From: Leucobacter chromiireducens subsp. chromiireducens
GTDB lineage: Bacteria > Actinomycetota > Actinomycetes > Actinomycetales > Microbacteriaceae
NCBI RefSeq assembly: GCF_016758255.1
Contig: NZ_QYAD01000002.1
Location: 434,001-498,000, forward strand
Direction: 5' to 3'
Length of the DNA stretch: 64,000 nucleotides
The notes below the pieces were generated by a model, which was given only the letters and a program-made list of their open reading frames with translations, ran no database searches and was not told the origin of the DNA. Below are positions 26,546 through 35,415 of the stretch, in pieces. Every line of letters starts with the position of its first letter. Position 1 is the first letter of the stretch. The translations under genes were made by a program, and so were the position numbers.

Positions 26546-28084
26546 CTAGAGCTCCTCACCCACCACATCGACGAGCTCGGTCCCGTACGCACCGGGCTCC
26601 GTGCCATGCCCAATCTGGCGGTAGATCTCGGGCTTCCGTGCACGGATGACGAGCGCCCAGAGGATGCCGATGATTCCGGCGGCGAAGATCATCCCGGGGA
26701 GGACGAACGTGGACGCATCCGGCTGCTCCTGCCCGAGCATCAGCTGGAAGTTCTGCAGGATCATGACGAACACCCACAGTAGCGCGATGCCCGAGATGAT
26801 GGGGGCGACGAGTGTGGTCCACACGCTCAGCCCGCGCCGGTTGCGGCGGAAGAAGCCGATCACCGCCGCTGCGATCACAGCCATCAGCAGCACGAGGCCC
26901 ATGGCGCCCGTGTTGGTGAGCCACGTGAACATCGTGAGCACGGGGTAGAGGAAGGCGGACTCGCCGAGCGCTGCAGCGCCGCCGAAGGCCTCACCGGCAA
27001 GCGCGAAGCCGACGACCACGACGATGGCGATCACGGTCTGCGCGACCGATCCCGCCCAGGGGGCGCCGGCTCGGCTGGTGCGCGCGAACCACGCGGGGAG
27101 CACGCCCTCGCGCCCGAGCGAGAAGAAGTAGCGCGCAACGGCGTTGTGGAAGGACTGCTGCGCGGCGAAGAGGCTCGTCAGGAAGAGCAACGTCATGACG
27201 TCCGCAAAGAGCACGCCCACCTGGTCGGTCATGAAGACAAACATGAGGTCGGGGCCAAACTCCTGCGATGCAGGTACGATCTGGGCGGGGCCGATGCCCA
27301 CCGAGAATGCCCAGGCGCTGAACGCGTAGAAGACACCAATGATCGCGACGGCGGCGTAGGTAGCCCGCGGCACGGTGCGCTTCGGATCCTTCGCTTCCTC
27401 ACCGTAGATGGCGGCACCCTCGAAGCCCATGAACGCGGCCACGCCGAACACGAGAATGATGCCGAGGGCAGGGCCGAACAGCGCGCCGGGGTTGAGCGTG
27501 GCGGTGGACACACCCTCGGGTGCTGCGCCGATCGCCACGATGTCGAAGATGATCACAACGAGGAACTCGAGGCCGACCAGCACGCCGAGTACCTTCGCTG
27601 AGAGGTCCACCCGGTTCACGCCGAGAATGCCAACGAGCACGATGCACAGCAGAATCCAGAGCCACCAGGGTGATGCGAAGCCGAACTTCGCCTCGAGGAA
27701 CATCGACAGCTGGAATCCGAAGAGTCCGTAGATCCCGATCTGCATGGCGTTGTAGGAGACGAGCGCAATGAGTGAGGCGCCCACGCCGAGCGGGCGGCCG
27801 AGCCCCTGCGCAATGTACGCGTAGAACGCACCGGCGTTTGTGATGTTGCGCCCCATCGCGGTGTACCCGACCGCGAACACGGTGAGGATCACTGCGATGA
27901 GCAGGAAGCCGAGCGGCACCCCGAGCGACTCGGTGACGGCGAACGAGGTGGTCACGCCGCCCGCGACCACGGTGAGCGGCGCGGATGCCGCGATGATCAT
28001 GAGCGTGATCGCGGGCACACCGAGCGTGCGGCGGCTCAGCCCCGGATCGTGCGCCGTTTCGGGCGTCGGTGCGGTGGTGGTCAT
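26546..28084 (-). CDS. APC-superfamily amino-acid/amine permease
   Basis: A 512-residue membrane transporter with about 12 helices. The first helix, PAITLMIIAASAPLTVVAGG, and GFEGAAIYGEEAKDPKRTVP are typical of the actinobacterial amino acid-polyamine-organocation permeases. SLFAAQQSFHNAVARYFFSL is a further family landmark. Substrate unknown. ATG at 28084 follows GGGGAGGAAA. It lies downstream of the DmpA-type peptidase on the same strand, which could supply amino acids or amines, although a hairpin separates them. Confidence 0.83.
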   Translation of the reverse strand: MTTTAPTPETAHDPGLSRRTLGVPAITLMIIAASAPLTVVAGGVTTSFAVTESLGVPLGFLLIAVILTVFAVGYTAMGRNITNAGAFYAYIAQGLGRPLGVGASLIALVSYNAMQIGIYGLFGFQLSMFLEAKFGFASPWWLWILLCIVLVGILGVNRVDLSAKVLGVLVGLEFLVVIIFDIVAIGAAPEGVSTATLNPGALFGPALGIILVFGVAAFMGFEGAAIYGEEAKDPKRTVPRATYAAVAIIGVFYAFSAWAFSVGIGPAQIVPASQEFGPDLMFVFMTDQVGVLFADVMTLLFLTSLFAAQQSFHNAVARYFFSLGREGVLPAWFARTSRAGAPWAGSVAQTVIAIVVVVGFALAGEAFGGAAALGESAFLYPVLTMFTWLTNTGAMGLVLLMAVIAAAVIGFFRRNRRGLSVWTTLVAPIISGIALLWVFVMILQNFQLMLGQEQPDASTFVLPGMIFAAGIIGILWALVIRARKPEIYRQIGHGTEPGAYGTELVDVVGEEL

Positions 28085-28186
28085 GTGGGTTTCCTCCCCG
28101 GTCTCGCGTCTTTGCCGACCAAGCCAGCTTCGGCGCTGGCGGCACATGTGAGTGAGTCTAGGTTCGAGAAACCGTGATCAGAAGCC

Positions 28187-28236
28187 GAAAGCTGTGCCGT
28201 GCGCGCACGGGACATGACCGCGCGCGCACGGCTTTC
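28187..28236. terminator. possible hairpin terminator downstream of the P1-family peptidase
   Basis: CCGTGCGCGC (28197-28206) pairs with GCGCGCACGG (28222-28231), flanked by GAAAGC and GCTTTC. Within it, CCGTGCGCGCACGG (28197-28210) is itself a palindrome, so two folds compete. It lies about 40 nt after the peptidase stop on the minus strand. Confidence 0.4.
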
Positions 28237-28278
28237 CAAATGGATAGTCTGCGAGCCGGGGATCCCGCCTCGCGTCCG

Positions 28279-29430
28279 TCAGCTGAAGGCCGCGCGCACC
28301 TCGTCGTGGGGGAGCGCATAGCTCACGTGTCCGGCGCGACCAACGGTGTCGCGTGCCGCCACGAGGGCGTTCACCACGGCCTCCTCCGTGGCCTGCACCA
28401 CCGCTTCGAAGAATGGGTCGATGCTGCCCCAGGCGACGTGCTCGAGTGTTTCCGTGCTCACGGTCTTGCCGGCCATGGCTGAGCTCAGTCCGCCGGGATT
28501 CGCTGTGGAGAACGCGAGGAAGATGTCGCCCGAGAAGTGGCTGCCCGTGGTGCCCGTGCGCGCGAGGCCGAGCGGCACGCGCCGCGCGAGGGCGCGGCAC
28601 TGATCGGGGAGTAACGGGGCATCGGTTGCGACGATGACGATCACGCTCCCGGCGCCCGGGGTAGCGCTCCGCGGGGCGGTGCTGGAGTCGGCGAGGTCGG
28701 CCTCGAACCAGGGCTCGGTCTCCATCGGGTTCGGCGCCTGCGAATCCTGGCCGAGCGGCTGCCCCTGAATGCGGAGCTCTTTGCGGCCGCCAAAGTTTGC
28801 CTGGAGGAGCACGCCCACAGTCCAGCTTTCCTCGCCTGAACGCACCACGCGGGAGGCGGTGCCCGTACCGCCCTTGAAGCCGTAGCAGTTCATGCCGGTG
28901 CCGCCACCGGTGTTTCCCTCTGCGACAGGCCCGGAGGCTGCGGCGTTCAGGGCTTCGGCCGCGTGCTCGGGGCGCACGGTGTCGGCGTTGATCGAGTTGA
29001 GGTACCCATCCCAGGTCTCGCCGACCGCGGGGAGTATCCATGCGGCTGCGGTTGCGGGGTGGTGCTCCGCCATCCATGCGTCGACCCCGCGGTGCACCGC
29101 GCCAACTGCGTGTGAGTTGGTGAGCGCGATGGGGGCCTGGAGTTGGCCGGACTCCTCGATCCAGCTGCGCCCCGTGAGCTCGCCGTTGCCGTTGAGTACT
29201 GCGATACCCGCCGCGCACGGGAGCCCGGCGTGCTCGCGGCCGCGCGGCAGGATCGCGGTGACGCCCGTTCGGGCAACAACCGGGGAGTCGAAGGAGAGCG
29301 TGACCTGCCCGACGGTCACTCCTGGAACATCCGTGATTGCGTTCCAGGTTCCGGTCTCGCCGTCGAACGGTACGCCCAGTTCGCGCGCCCGTGGCGTCGT
29401 CCCATTCTTGGGCCGCTCAACATTGAACAT
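28279..29430 (-). CDS. P1-family (S58) peptidase, DmpA-like L-aminopeptidase/D-esterase
   Basis: A 383-residue member of the self-cleaving DmpA family, which removes N-terminal residues from peptides, amides and beta-peptides. Conserved stretches: WNAITDVPGVTVGQVTL, NTGGGTGMNCYGFKGGTGTASR, and the autoproteolysis site GAGSVIVIVATDAPLLP, where the Ser after Gly becomes the N-terminal nucleophile of the beta chain (about residue 258). Length matches the family. It is divergent from an APC permease starting 112 nt away, and another APC permease lies downstream, so the block looks like peptide or amide breakdown with amino-acid transport. Confidence 0.88.
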   Translation of the reverse strand: MFNVERPKNGTTPRARELGVPFDGETGTWNAITDVPGVTVGQVTLSFDSPVVARTGVTAILPRGREHAGLPCAAGIAVLNGNGELTGRSWIEESGQLQAPIALTNSHAVGAVHRGVDAWMAEHHPATAAAWILPAVGETWDGYLNSINADTVRPEHAAEALNAAASGPVAEGNTGGGTGMNCYGFKGGTGTASRVVRSGEESWTVGVLLQANFGGRKELRIQGQPLGQDSQAPNPMETEPWFEADLADSSTAPRSATPGAGSVIVIVATDAPLLPDQCRALARRVPLGLARTGTTGSHFSGDIFLAFSTANPGGLSSAMAGKTVSTETLEHVAWGSIDPFFEAVVQATEEAVVNALVAARDTVGRAGHVSYALPHDEVRAAFS

Positions 29431-29541
29431 TGTTTAATCCCCTCGTCTATGCATAAACTGCAGAACACTAGGTGTATCCCGCCGAGACTGATTCGTGTTC
29501 GAATCCTAGCTGGTTTTCACGCCGAGACAAAGGAGTCCGAA

Positions 29542-31038
29542 ATGTCCACCACCCCCGTTCCCCACTCCCCAGTGGATGCCGCCGCCCCCGCGGCTGGGCC
29601 GCCGAGCGGCGCGCTCGCCAAGGGCCGGCTCGGCACGTGGGACATCATCTTCTTCGTGGTGTCGGCCGCCGCGCCACTCACCGTCGTCGTGAGCGGAGCC
29701 ATGACCTCATTCCGCATGGGCGGCGTCGGTGCGCCGGGCGCGATCCTGTTCTGCGCGGTGGTGTTGGTCTTCTTCGCACTCGGCTTCACCGCGATGTCGA
29801 AGAGCGTCCGTAACGCCGGTGCTTTCTACGCGTACGTGTCCCGCGGGCTCGGGAAGCCGCTCGGCATCGGTGCCTCTTCGGTCACCGTTTTCGCCTACAT
29901 CTCTCTCGTGATCTCCTTCTACGGTTTCATTGGCTTCTTCGCGCAGTTCACGTTTGCAGAGCTCCTCGGTATCGACCTTCCGTGGGGCGTGTGGTCGCTC
30001 ATCGCGGTCGCAATCGTTGCGCTCCTCGGCTACCGTTCGATCGACGTGGGGGCGCGCGTGCTCGCGGTGCTCCTCACGCTTGAGGTTGCAATCCTCTTGG
30101 TCCTCGCGGTCGCCGCACTCGCCGATGGCGGTCCCGAGCCCTGGAGTCTCGCGGGATTCGACCCCCAGAACGTCTTCTTCGCGCCAGCAGCCGGTGCCCT
30201 CTTTGTCATGGGCTTTGGCGCCTACCTCGGTTTCGAGAGCACCGCGATCTACGCGGAGGAAGCGAAGCGCCCCGAGCGCACGATTCCACGCGCCACCATC
30301 ATCGCGGTGGTGTTCCTCGGCGTGTTCTACGCCTTCACGTTCTGGATCCTCACCGTGGCGTTTGGTGCGGAAGGCGTCGTCGCACTCGCACGTACCGACG
30401 CGTTCGAGACCGTGGTGATCGAGGGCACGGGGGAACTCGCTGGTGCCTGGGCAGCGTTCGTGATGAAGATCCTCATTGTGACGAGCTTCTTCGCGTGCGT
30501 GCTGTCGTTCCACAACGCGTGCACACGGTATCTCTTTTCCCTGGGTCGGGAGGGGCTCCTCCCGAAGGTGCTTGCGCGCACAAGCCCGAAGACGCACGCG
30601 CCCGCGACCGCGAGCCTCACACTTTCGGTGTTCGCGGCAGTCGGTGTTGTGATCGCGATCCTGGTCGGAGCTGATCCGTTCCTGGGGCTCGCGCTCTGGA
30701 CGTACGCAACCGGAGTGCAGGGGCTCGTCTTCGCGCAGGCGCTCGCAGCGGTGGCCGTGGTCTGGTACTTCGCACGTGACCGGCGCGGTCACAGCGTGTT
30801 CCGCGTTGTCATCGCGCCGATTCTGGGGGCGCTGGGCCTAATTGTGGGCTACGCGCTCATTGTCACGAACTTCGAGGTGGTCACCGGACTCGAGGGCCCG
30901 ATCAACCAAGTGCTCTTGCTACCCACCCCGATCCTGCTCACCGCCGGAGTGATCGTTGGCCTGGTGCTGCGCGCGCGGCGCCCGAAGTACTACGCGGGGC
31001 TCACGGAAACGGTGCGTGTGCCGGATGCCCTAGGCTGA
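29542..31038 (+). CDS. APC-superfamily amino-acid/amine permease
   Basis: A 498-residue, about 12-helix permease of the same subgroup as the one at 26546 (shared SAAAPLTVVVSGAMTSF, GFESTAIYAEEAKRPERTIP, SFHNACTRYLFSLGREGLLP) but clearly diverged. Substrate unknown. ATG follows AAAGGAG. A TetR-type gene starts 4 nt after its stop and is probably co-transcribed. It is divergent from the DmpA-type peptidase. Confidence 0.84.
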   Translation: MSTTPVPHSPVDAAAPAAGPPSGALAKGRLGTWDIIFFVVSAAAPLTVVVSGAMTSFRMGGVGAPGAILFCAVVLVFFALGFTAMSKSVRNAGAFYAYVSRGLGKPLGIGASSVTVFAYISLVISFYGFIGFFAQFTFAELLGIDLPWGVWSLIAVAIVALLGYRSIDVGARVLAVLLTLEVAILLVLAVAALADGGPEPWSLAGFDPQNVFFAPAAGALFVMGFGAYLGFESTAIYAEEAKRPERTIPRATIIAVVFLGVFYAFTFWILTVAFGAEGVVALARTDAFETVVIEGTGELAGAWAAFVMKILIVTSFFACVLSFHNACTRYLFSLGREGLLPKVLARTSPKTHAPATASLTLSVFAAVGVVIAILVGADPFLGLALWTYATGVQGLVFAQALAAVAVVWYFARDRRGHSVFRVVIAPILGALGLIVGYALIVTNFEVVTGLEGPINQVLLLPTPILLTAGVIVGLVLRARRPKYYAGLTETVRVPDALG

Positions 31039-31042
31039 GCGC

Positions 31043-31681
31043 ATGAACGCGACCGAGCGGCGCCGTGGAGAACGGCGCGAAGAGATCATTCGTGCCTTCT
31101 GGCGCGTCGCTCGGACGCGGCCCCGCGGCGGGGTGAACGTGCGTGCGGTCGCCGCTGAAGCGGCGATGAGCCCGGCGAATGTGCTGCATTACTTCTCGAG
31201 TCTCAACGAGCTGCAGATCACTGCGCTTGCGGGCGCCATGGAGCAGTTCGCCGAGCGGCGCCAGGATATCCTCGACCGTTCCGCGTCTGCCGCGGCCCGT
31301 GTGGCTGCCATGATCGAGGCAGGGGTTCCCGACGAAATCAGTGATGAGTTGCGTCAAGTGTACGAAAGCGTGCCTATCCTGGCGGAGCACCCCGAGTACC
31401 TGCCGGCGCACCGGGCGCTTGTCGAGCGGCAGGTCATGCTTTACCGCACGCTCGTGGAGATTGGTGCTGGCACAGGGGAGTTCACGCTCGCGTCGCCGCC
31501 CGGCATCATCGCACGCAACCTGGTTGCGCTCGAAGATGCCTACGATCTGTACCCGCTCGTGGGGGATCGGACCCCGCGCGAGGAATGCCGCGCAGCGGTG
31601 CGCTCGTATGCCGAACTGGCGCTCGGCCTCTCCGCGGGCTCACTCGTGGGCGCACTGACTGGTGCCCCGCAGCCCCGCTAG
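31043..31681 (+). CDS. TetR-family transcriptional regulator (BetI-like)
   Basis: A 212-residue regulator. The HTH is VRAVAAEAAMSPANVLHYFS (about residues 34-53). The C-terminal helical domain has ELRQVYESVPILAEHPEY, resembling BetI-like regulators of amine or amino-acid use. It begins 4 nt after the APC permease stop, so it likely autoregulates that operon and perhaps the divergent peptidase. It ends before a GC-rich spacer with CCTGCC-rich short repeats (31682-31760) in which no gene is evident. Confidence 0.83.
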   Translation: MNATERRRGERREEIIRAFWRVARTRPRGGVNVRAVAAEAAMSPANVLHYFSSLNELQITALAGAMEQFAERRQDILDRSASAAARVAAMIEAGVPDEISDELRQVYESVPILAEHPEYLPAHRALVERQVMLYRTLVEIGAGTGEFTLASPPGIIARNLVALEDAYDLYPLVGDRTPREECRAAVRSYAELALGLSAGSLVGALTGAPQPR

Positions 31682-31899
31682 CCGCCTGCCCACCTGCCGA
31701 GCGCTCCCCACGCGCCGCGCCTGCCCGCCTGCTCACCTGCCCGCCCATCTCCACCCCACCCCGCCCGCAGGGTAGATCGCCTGCGCGGGGGCAGGCTGCT
31801 TCGCGCCGCAACCTACCTTTCGGTGAACGATCTGCCCGGGGCGGACGGAGCCGGAGTCGTGGCCGACAGTGCGGCTCGCGGGCGAGGGCTCCAACGCAC

Positions 31900-31941
31900 G
31901 AAAGGAGGGGTGGGGCGCGTGAACGCCCCACCCCTCCTTTC
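31900..31941. terminator. bidirectional terminator between TetR gene and hpaD
   Basis: A perfect 18-bp stem (GAAAGGAGGGGTGGGGCG with its complement) around a 6-nt loop. It ends 12 nt beyond the hpaD stop, in the spacer shared with the convergent TetR gene. Confidence 0.87.
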
Positions 31942-31952
31942 AGAGTGCCGAA

Positions 31953-33095
31953 TTAGAGAGTGTTGCCGAGCTTGAAGCCCTTCTCGCCCTCTTCGTCACG
32001 GGTGTAGGAGAAGCCGTCGGCGCCGATCGTCACGGCCATCTCCGACGCATCGGTGCGCGCAACGACGGGCTGCGGGTTCCCATCGAGGTCGAGCACGAGG
32101 GAGGCCTCCGTGTACCAGGACGGAACAACCGGGTTGCCCCACCAGTCGCGGCGCTGGTTGTCGTGCACGTCCCAGGTAACAACCGGGTTGTCGGGGTCGC
32201 CCGTGTAGTAGTCCTGCGTGTAGATCTCGACGCGGTGCCCATCCGGATCGAGGATGTAGAGGTAGAACGCGTTCGAGACACCGTGGCGGCCCGGGCCGCG
32301 CTCGATGCGATCAGACATGCGCAGCGCGCCCAGCTTGTCGCAAATCGCGAGGATGTTGTGCTTCTCGTGGGTCGAGAACGCGACGTGGTGCATGCGCGGG
32401 CCGTCGCCTCCGGTTGCCGCCGTGTCGTGGACGGTGGGCTTGCGGCGCAGCCACGCTGCGTACACGGTGCCCTCTTCGTCCTGAATGTCCTCAGTGACGC
32501 GGAAGCCGAGATCCTGGTAGTGCCGCACGGCGCGGGGCACGTCGGGGGTGACCTGGTTGAAGTGGTCGAGACGCACGAGCGCGCCCGGCGTGTACAGGTC
32601 GTAGCGCCACGCGAGGCGCTCCACGTGCTCGACGTCGTAGAAGAACTCGTAGGGGAAGCCCAGCGGATCCTCGACGCGCACCGAGTCACCGATGCCCTTG
32701 GTGAACCCCTCTGCGCGTCGCTCCACCCGGCAGCCGAGCTCGGTGTAGAACGCAACAGCCTTGTCCAGATCCTCAGGCGTGCGCACGCGGTAGGAGAACG
32801 CGGCGACTGCAGCGATGGGGCCCTGGCGCAGCACGAGGTTGTGGTGGATGAATTCCTCGAGCGAGCGCAGGTAGACGGTGTTCTCGTCTTCCTCGGTCAC
32901 CGTGAGGCCGAGGACGTCAACGTAGAACGCGCGCGACGCGGCAAGGTCGGTGACCACGAGTTCCATGTACGCGCAGCGCAGGATGTCCGGCGCGGGCGAC
33001 GCGGGCGTCTTGATCGCGTTGTCGGTCTTGATCGGAGCTTCCTTCGTTACGTAGAAGCCGGACGAGGTCTTTTCACGACCTTTGAGTTCAGACAT
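31953..33095 (-). CDS. hpaD: 3,4-dihydroxyphenylacetate (homoprotocatechuate) 2,3-dioxygenase
   Basis: A 380-residue type I extradiol dioxygenase that opens the homoprotocatechuate ring to 5-carboxymethyl-2-hydroxymuconate semialdehyde. From memory it matches the well-studied Brevibacterium fuscum (Fe) and Arthrobacter (Mn, MndD) enzymes closely. Metal ligands are visible: His in LVRLDHFNQVTPDVPR, His in PRMHHVAFSTHEKHN, and Glu in GHRVEIYTQDYYTGD. GPGRHGVSNAFYLYILDPDG and the C-terminal lid region are conserved. Whether it holds Fe or Mn cannot be told. The N-terminus carries about 20 extra residues (MSELKGREKTSSGFYVTKEA). Last gene of the hpa set, 87 nt after hpaE. Confidence 0.96.
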   Translation of the reverse strand: MSELKGREKTSSGFYVTKEAPIKTDNAIKTPASPAPDILRCAYMELVVTDLAASRAFYVDVLGLTVTEEDENTVYLRSLEEFIHHNLVLRQGPIAAVAAFSYRVRTPEDLDKAVAFYTELGCRVERRAEGFTKGIGDSVRVEDPLGFPYEFFYDVEHVERLAWRYDLYTPGALVRLDHFNQVTPDVPRAVRHYQDLGFRVTEDIQDEEGTVYAAWLRRKPTVHDTAATGGDGPRMHHVAFSTHEKHNILAICDKLGALRMSDRIERGPGRHGVSNAFYLYILDPDGHRVEIYTQDYYTGDPDNPVVTWDVHDNQRRDWWGNPVVPSWYTEASLVLDLDGNPQPVVARTDASEMAVTIGADGFSYTRDEEGEKGFKLGNTL

Positions 33096-33182
33096 TTCGT
33101 TGTCCTTAATCTTGTGAATCTTGAATTCGGTGGGTGCCCGGGCGACGGTGGCGCGAGCGGGGATGAAAGGGTGCGTGCGGCC

Positions 33183-34679
33183 TTACTTGCCCGCGCCGAA
33201 CTTCGGCGAGTGCGCCTCGTTCAGCGTGATGTGCACGGCCTGCTGATCGGTGTAGAAATCGATCGAGCGGTAGCCGCCCTCGTGGCCGAGTCCCGAAGCC
33301 TTCACGCCGCCGAAGGGCGTGCGCAGGTCGCGGACGTTGTTCGAGTTCAGCCAGACCATGCCGGCCTCGACCGACTGCGCGAAGTTGTGCGCGCGCTTGA
33401 GGTTTGAGGTCCAGATGTACGCGGCGAGACCGTACTTCGTGTTGTTCGCCAACTCGAGCGCTTCCTCGTCGGTATCGAACGGGGTGATCGCCACGACGGG
33501 GCCGAAGATTTCCTCCTGGAAGATGCGCGCGTCGGGCTTCACATCAGCGAAGACGGTCGGCGCAACGAAGTTGCCTACGGGGAAGCCCTCGGGGCGGCCG
33601 CCACCGGCGACGAGGCGGCCCTCGCCCTTGCCGATCTCGACGTAGCTCATGACCTTTTCGTAGTGCTCGGGGTGCACGAGCGCGCCCACCTCGGTGGCGG
33701 GATCGTTCGGCAGGCCCACGACCACGTTCTTCGCCCGCTCAGCGTAGCGCTCAACAAACTCGTCGTAGATGTCGCGCTGCACGAGGATGCGGCTGCCCGC
33801 GGTGCAGCGCTCGCCGTTCAGGCTGAAGACACCGAACACGGTGGCGTCAAGCGCGGCCTCGAGGTCAGCATCCGCGAAGACCACGGCGGGGCTCTTGCCG
33901 CCGAGCTCCATCGAGAGGCCCTTCAGGAACGGCGCTGCGTTGCCGAAGATCAACGATCCGGTGCTGCTCTCACCCGTGAAGGAGATGAGGGGAACGTCGG
34001 GGTGCTTCACGAGCGCATCGCCCGCGTCCTCGCCCATACCGTTGACCAGGTTGAAGACACCGTCCGGCACACCCGCCTCGCGGAAGATCTCGCCCCACAG
34101 CGAAGCGGAGAGCGGGGTGAACTCGGCCGGCTTCAGCACCACGGTGTTGCCCGTGGCGAGCGCGGGGCCCAGCTTCCACGACTCGAGCATGAAGGGCGTG
34201 TTCCAGGGGGTGATCAGGCCAGCAACGCCGATGGGCTTGCGGTTCACGTAGTTGACCTGGCGGCCGGGCACCTTGAAGGTGTCGTCGTGCTGCGCGACGA
34301 TGAGGTCCGCGAAGAAACGGAAGTTCTCGGCCGCGCGACGCGCCTGGCCCTTCGCCTGCGTGATGGGAAGCCCCGAGTCGAAGCTCTCAAGCTCGGCGAG
34401 CTGCGCGTCACGCGACTCAACGATGTCGGCGACCTTGTGCAGGATGCGCGAGCGCTCGCGGGGGAGCATCTTCGGCCACGGGCCCTCGGTGAAGGCACGA
34501 CGCGCGGCCGCAACCGCGAGGTCGATGTCCGCCTTCTGGCCGGCGGAGGCCTGGATGTACGTCTCGTTCGAAACGGGATCGAGCACATCGAACTCTTCGC
34601 CGCCAATCGAGTCGACGAACTTGCCGTCGATGAAGTGGCGGATCTTGTCGGGGAGCCCTGCGGGCTTCTGCTGTGTCAT
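33183..34679 (-). CDS. hpaE: 5-carboxymethyl-2-hydroxymuconate semialdehyde dehydrogenase
   Basis: A 498-residue aldehyde dehydrogenase oxidising the ring-cleavage semialdehyde to 5-carboxymethyl-2-hydroxymuconate with NAD. Seen are the oxyanion Asn region ITPWNTPFMLESWK, the NAD-loop FTGESSTGSLI, the general-base Glu in SMELGGKSPAVVF and the nucleophile Cys in NGERCTAGSRILVQ. The N-terminus IRHFIDGKFVDS and the position between hpaD and the FAH-RraA gene support the HpaE assignment over a generic dehydrogenase. Confidence 0.92.
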   Translation of the reverse strand: MTQQKPAGLPDKIRHFIDGKFVDSIGGEEFDVLDPVSNETYIQASAGQKADIDLAVAAARRAFTEGPWPKMLPRERSRILHKVADIVESRDAQLAELESFDSGLPITQAKGQARRAAENFRFFADLIVAQHDDTFKVPGRQVNYVNRKPIGVAGLITPWNTPFMLESWKLGPALATGNTVVLKPAEFTPLSASLWGEIFREAGVPDGVFNLVNGMGEDAGDALVKHPDVPLISFTGESSTGSLIFGNAAPFLKGLSMELGGKSPAVVFADADLEAALDATVFGVFSLNGERCTAGSRILVQRDIYDEFVERYAERAKNVVVGLPNDPATEVGALVHPEHYEKVMSYVEIGKGEGRLVAGGGRPEGFPVGNFVAPTVFADVKPDARIFQEEIFGPVVAITPFDTDEEALELANNTKYGLAAYIWTSNLKRAHNFAQSVEAGMVWLNSNNVRDLRTPFGGVKASGLGHEGGYRSIDFYTDQQAVHITLNEAHSPKFGAGK

Positions 34680-34738
34680 GCTGTCGCCTCCGGTGGTGAT
34701 TGCTGTGGTGTGTGGTGGTCTTGTGGGGGTGTGCGGCG

Positions 34739-35413
34739 CTATGCCGCGGGCGCTGCGTGCTTGTGCTGCTCCTCGGAGTGCGCGAGCACTGCGTCGAGCG
34801 TTGCCGTGCGGTGTGCGCGGGCGGCGAGCTCGATGTCGAGCGGAGATGCCCCCTGCTCGATGAGCTCGAGCAGGCGCTCGTGCTCGGCAACCGATTCACG
34901 CGCGCGGCCGGGCACGAAGCTGAACGAGGAATTTCGCAGCACCTTCATGCGATTCCAGCCGCGATGCACGAGATCGAGGATGTGCGGGTTGGGGCACGTT
35001 TCGAACAGGACGCTGTGGAACTCGAGGTTGAGCTCCGTGAAGCGCTGCGGATCGAATGCGCTCAGCGACTCACGCATGGTCTCGTTGATCGCGCGGGCTC
35101 GAACGACCTGATCGGGCGTAATGAACGGCGCTGCCAATCCCGTGGCTGAGCCCTCGACGAGCGCGAGCGTCTGCATGGTGTGCAGGTACTCGGTCTCCTT
35201 CACGAGGGAGACCTGCGCACCGACGTTGCGCTCGAAGGTGACGAGCTGTTCGGCCTCGAGGCGACGAATCGCCTCGCGCACGGGCACCACCGACATGTCG
35301 AGCTCGGCCGCGATGGGCGCGAGCACGAGGCGGTACCCCGGCACGTACTGCCCGCTGTCAATCCGTTCCCGGATGAGGCGGTACGCGCGCTCGGACTTCG
35401 ACTCGGCGGTCAT
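34739..35413 (-). CDS. GntR-family (FadR/FCD) transcriptional regulator
   Basis: A 224-residue regulator. Residues about 5-70 form a GntR winged helix (AYRLIRERIDSGQYVPG and MSVVPVREAIRRLEAEQLVT). The C-terminal FCD helical domain has the metal-binding His pattern (ELNLEFHSVLFE, and HRTATLDAVLA near the end), suggesting a carboxylate effector. ATG at 35413 is 2 nt after the stop of the FAH-RraA gene, so they are co-transcribed. It most likely binds the identical 12-bp palindromes at 36931 and 38686 and controls the hpa genes. Confidence 0.88.
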   Translation of the reverse strand: MTAESKSERAYRLIRERIDSGQYVPGYRLVLAPIAAELDMSVVPVREAIRRLEAEQLVTFERNVGAQVSLVKETEYLHTMQTLALVEGSATGLAAPFITPDQVVRARAINETMRESLSAFDPQRFTELNLEFHSVLFETCPNPHILDLVHRGWNRMKVLRNSSFSFVPGRARESVAEHERLLELIEQGASPLDIELAARAHRTATLDAVLAHSEEQHKHAAPAA

Positions 35414-35415
35414 GG

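Noticed and set aside
31682-31760. CCTGCC-rich short repeats as a possible direct-repeat array
   Set aside because: The units are irregular in length and spacing, and composition bias explains them.
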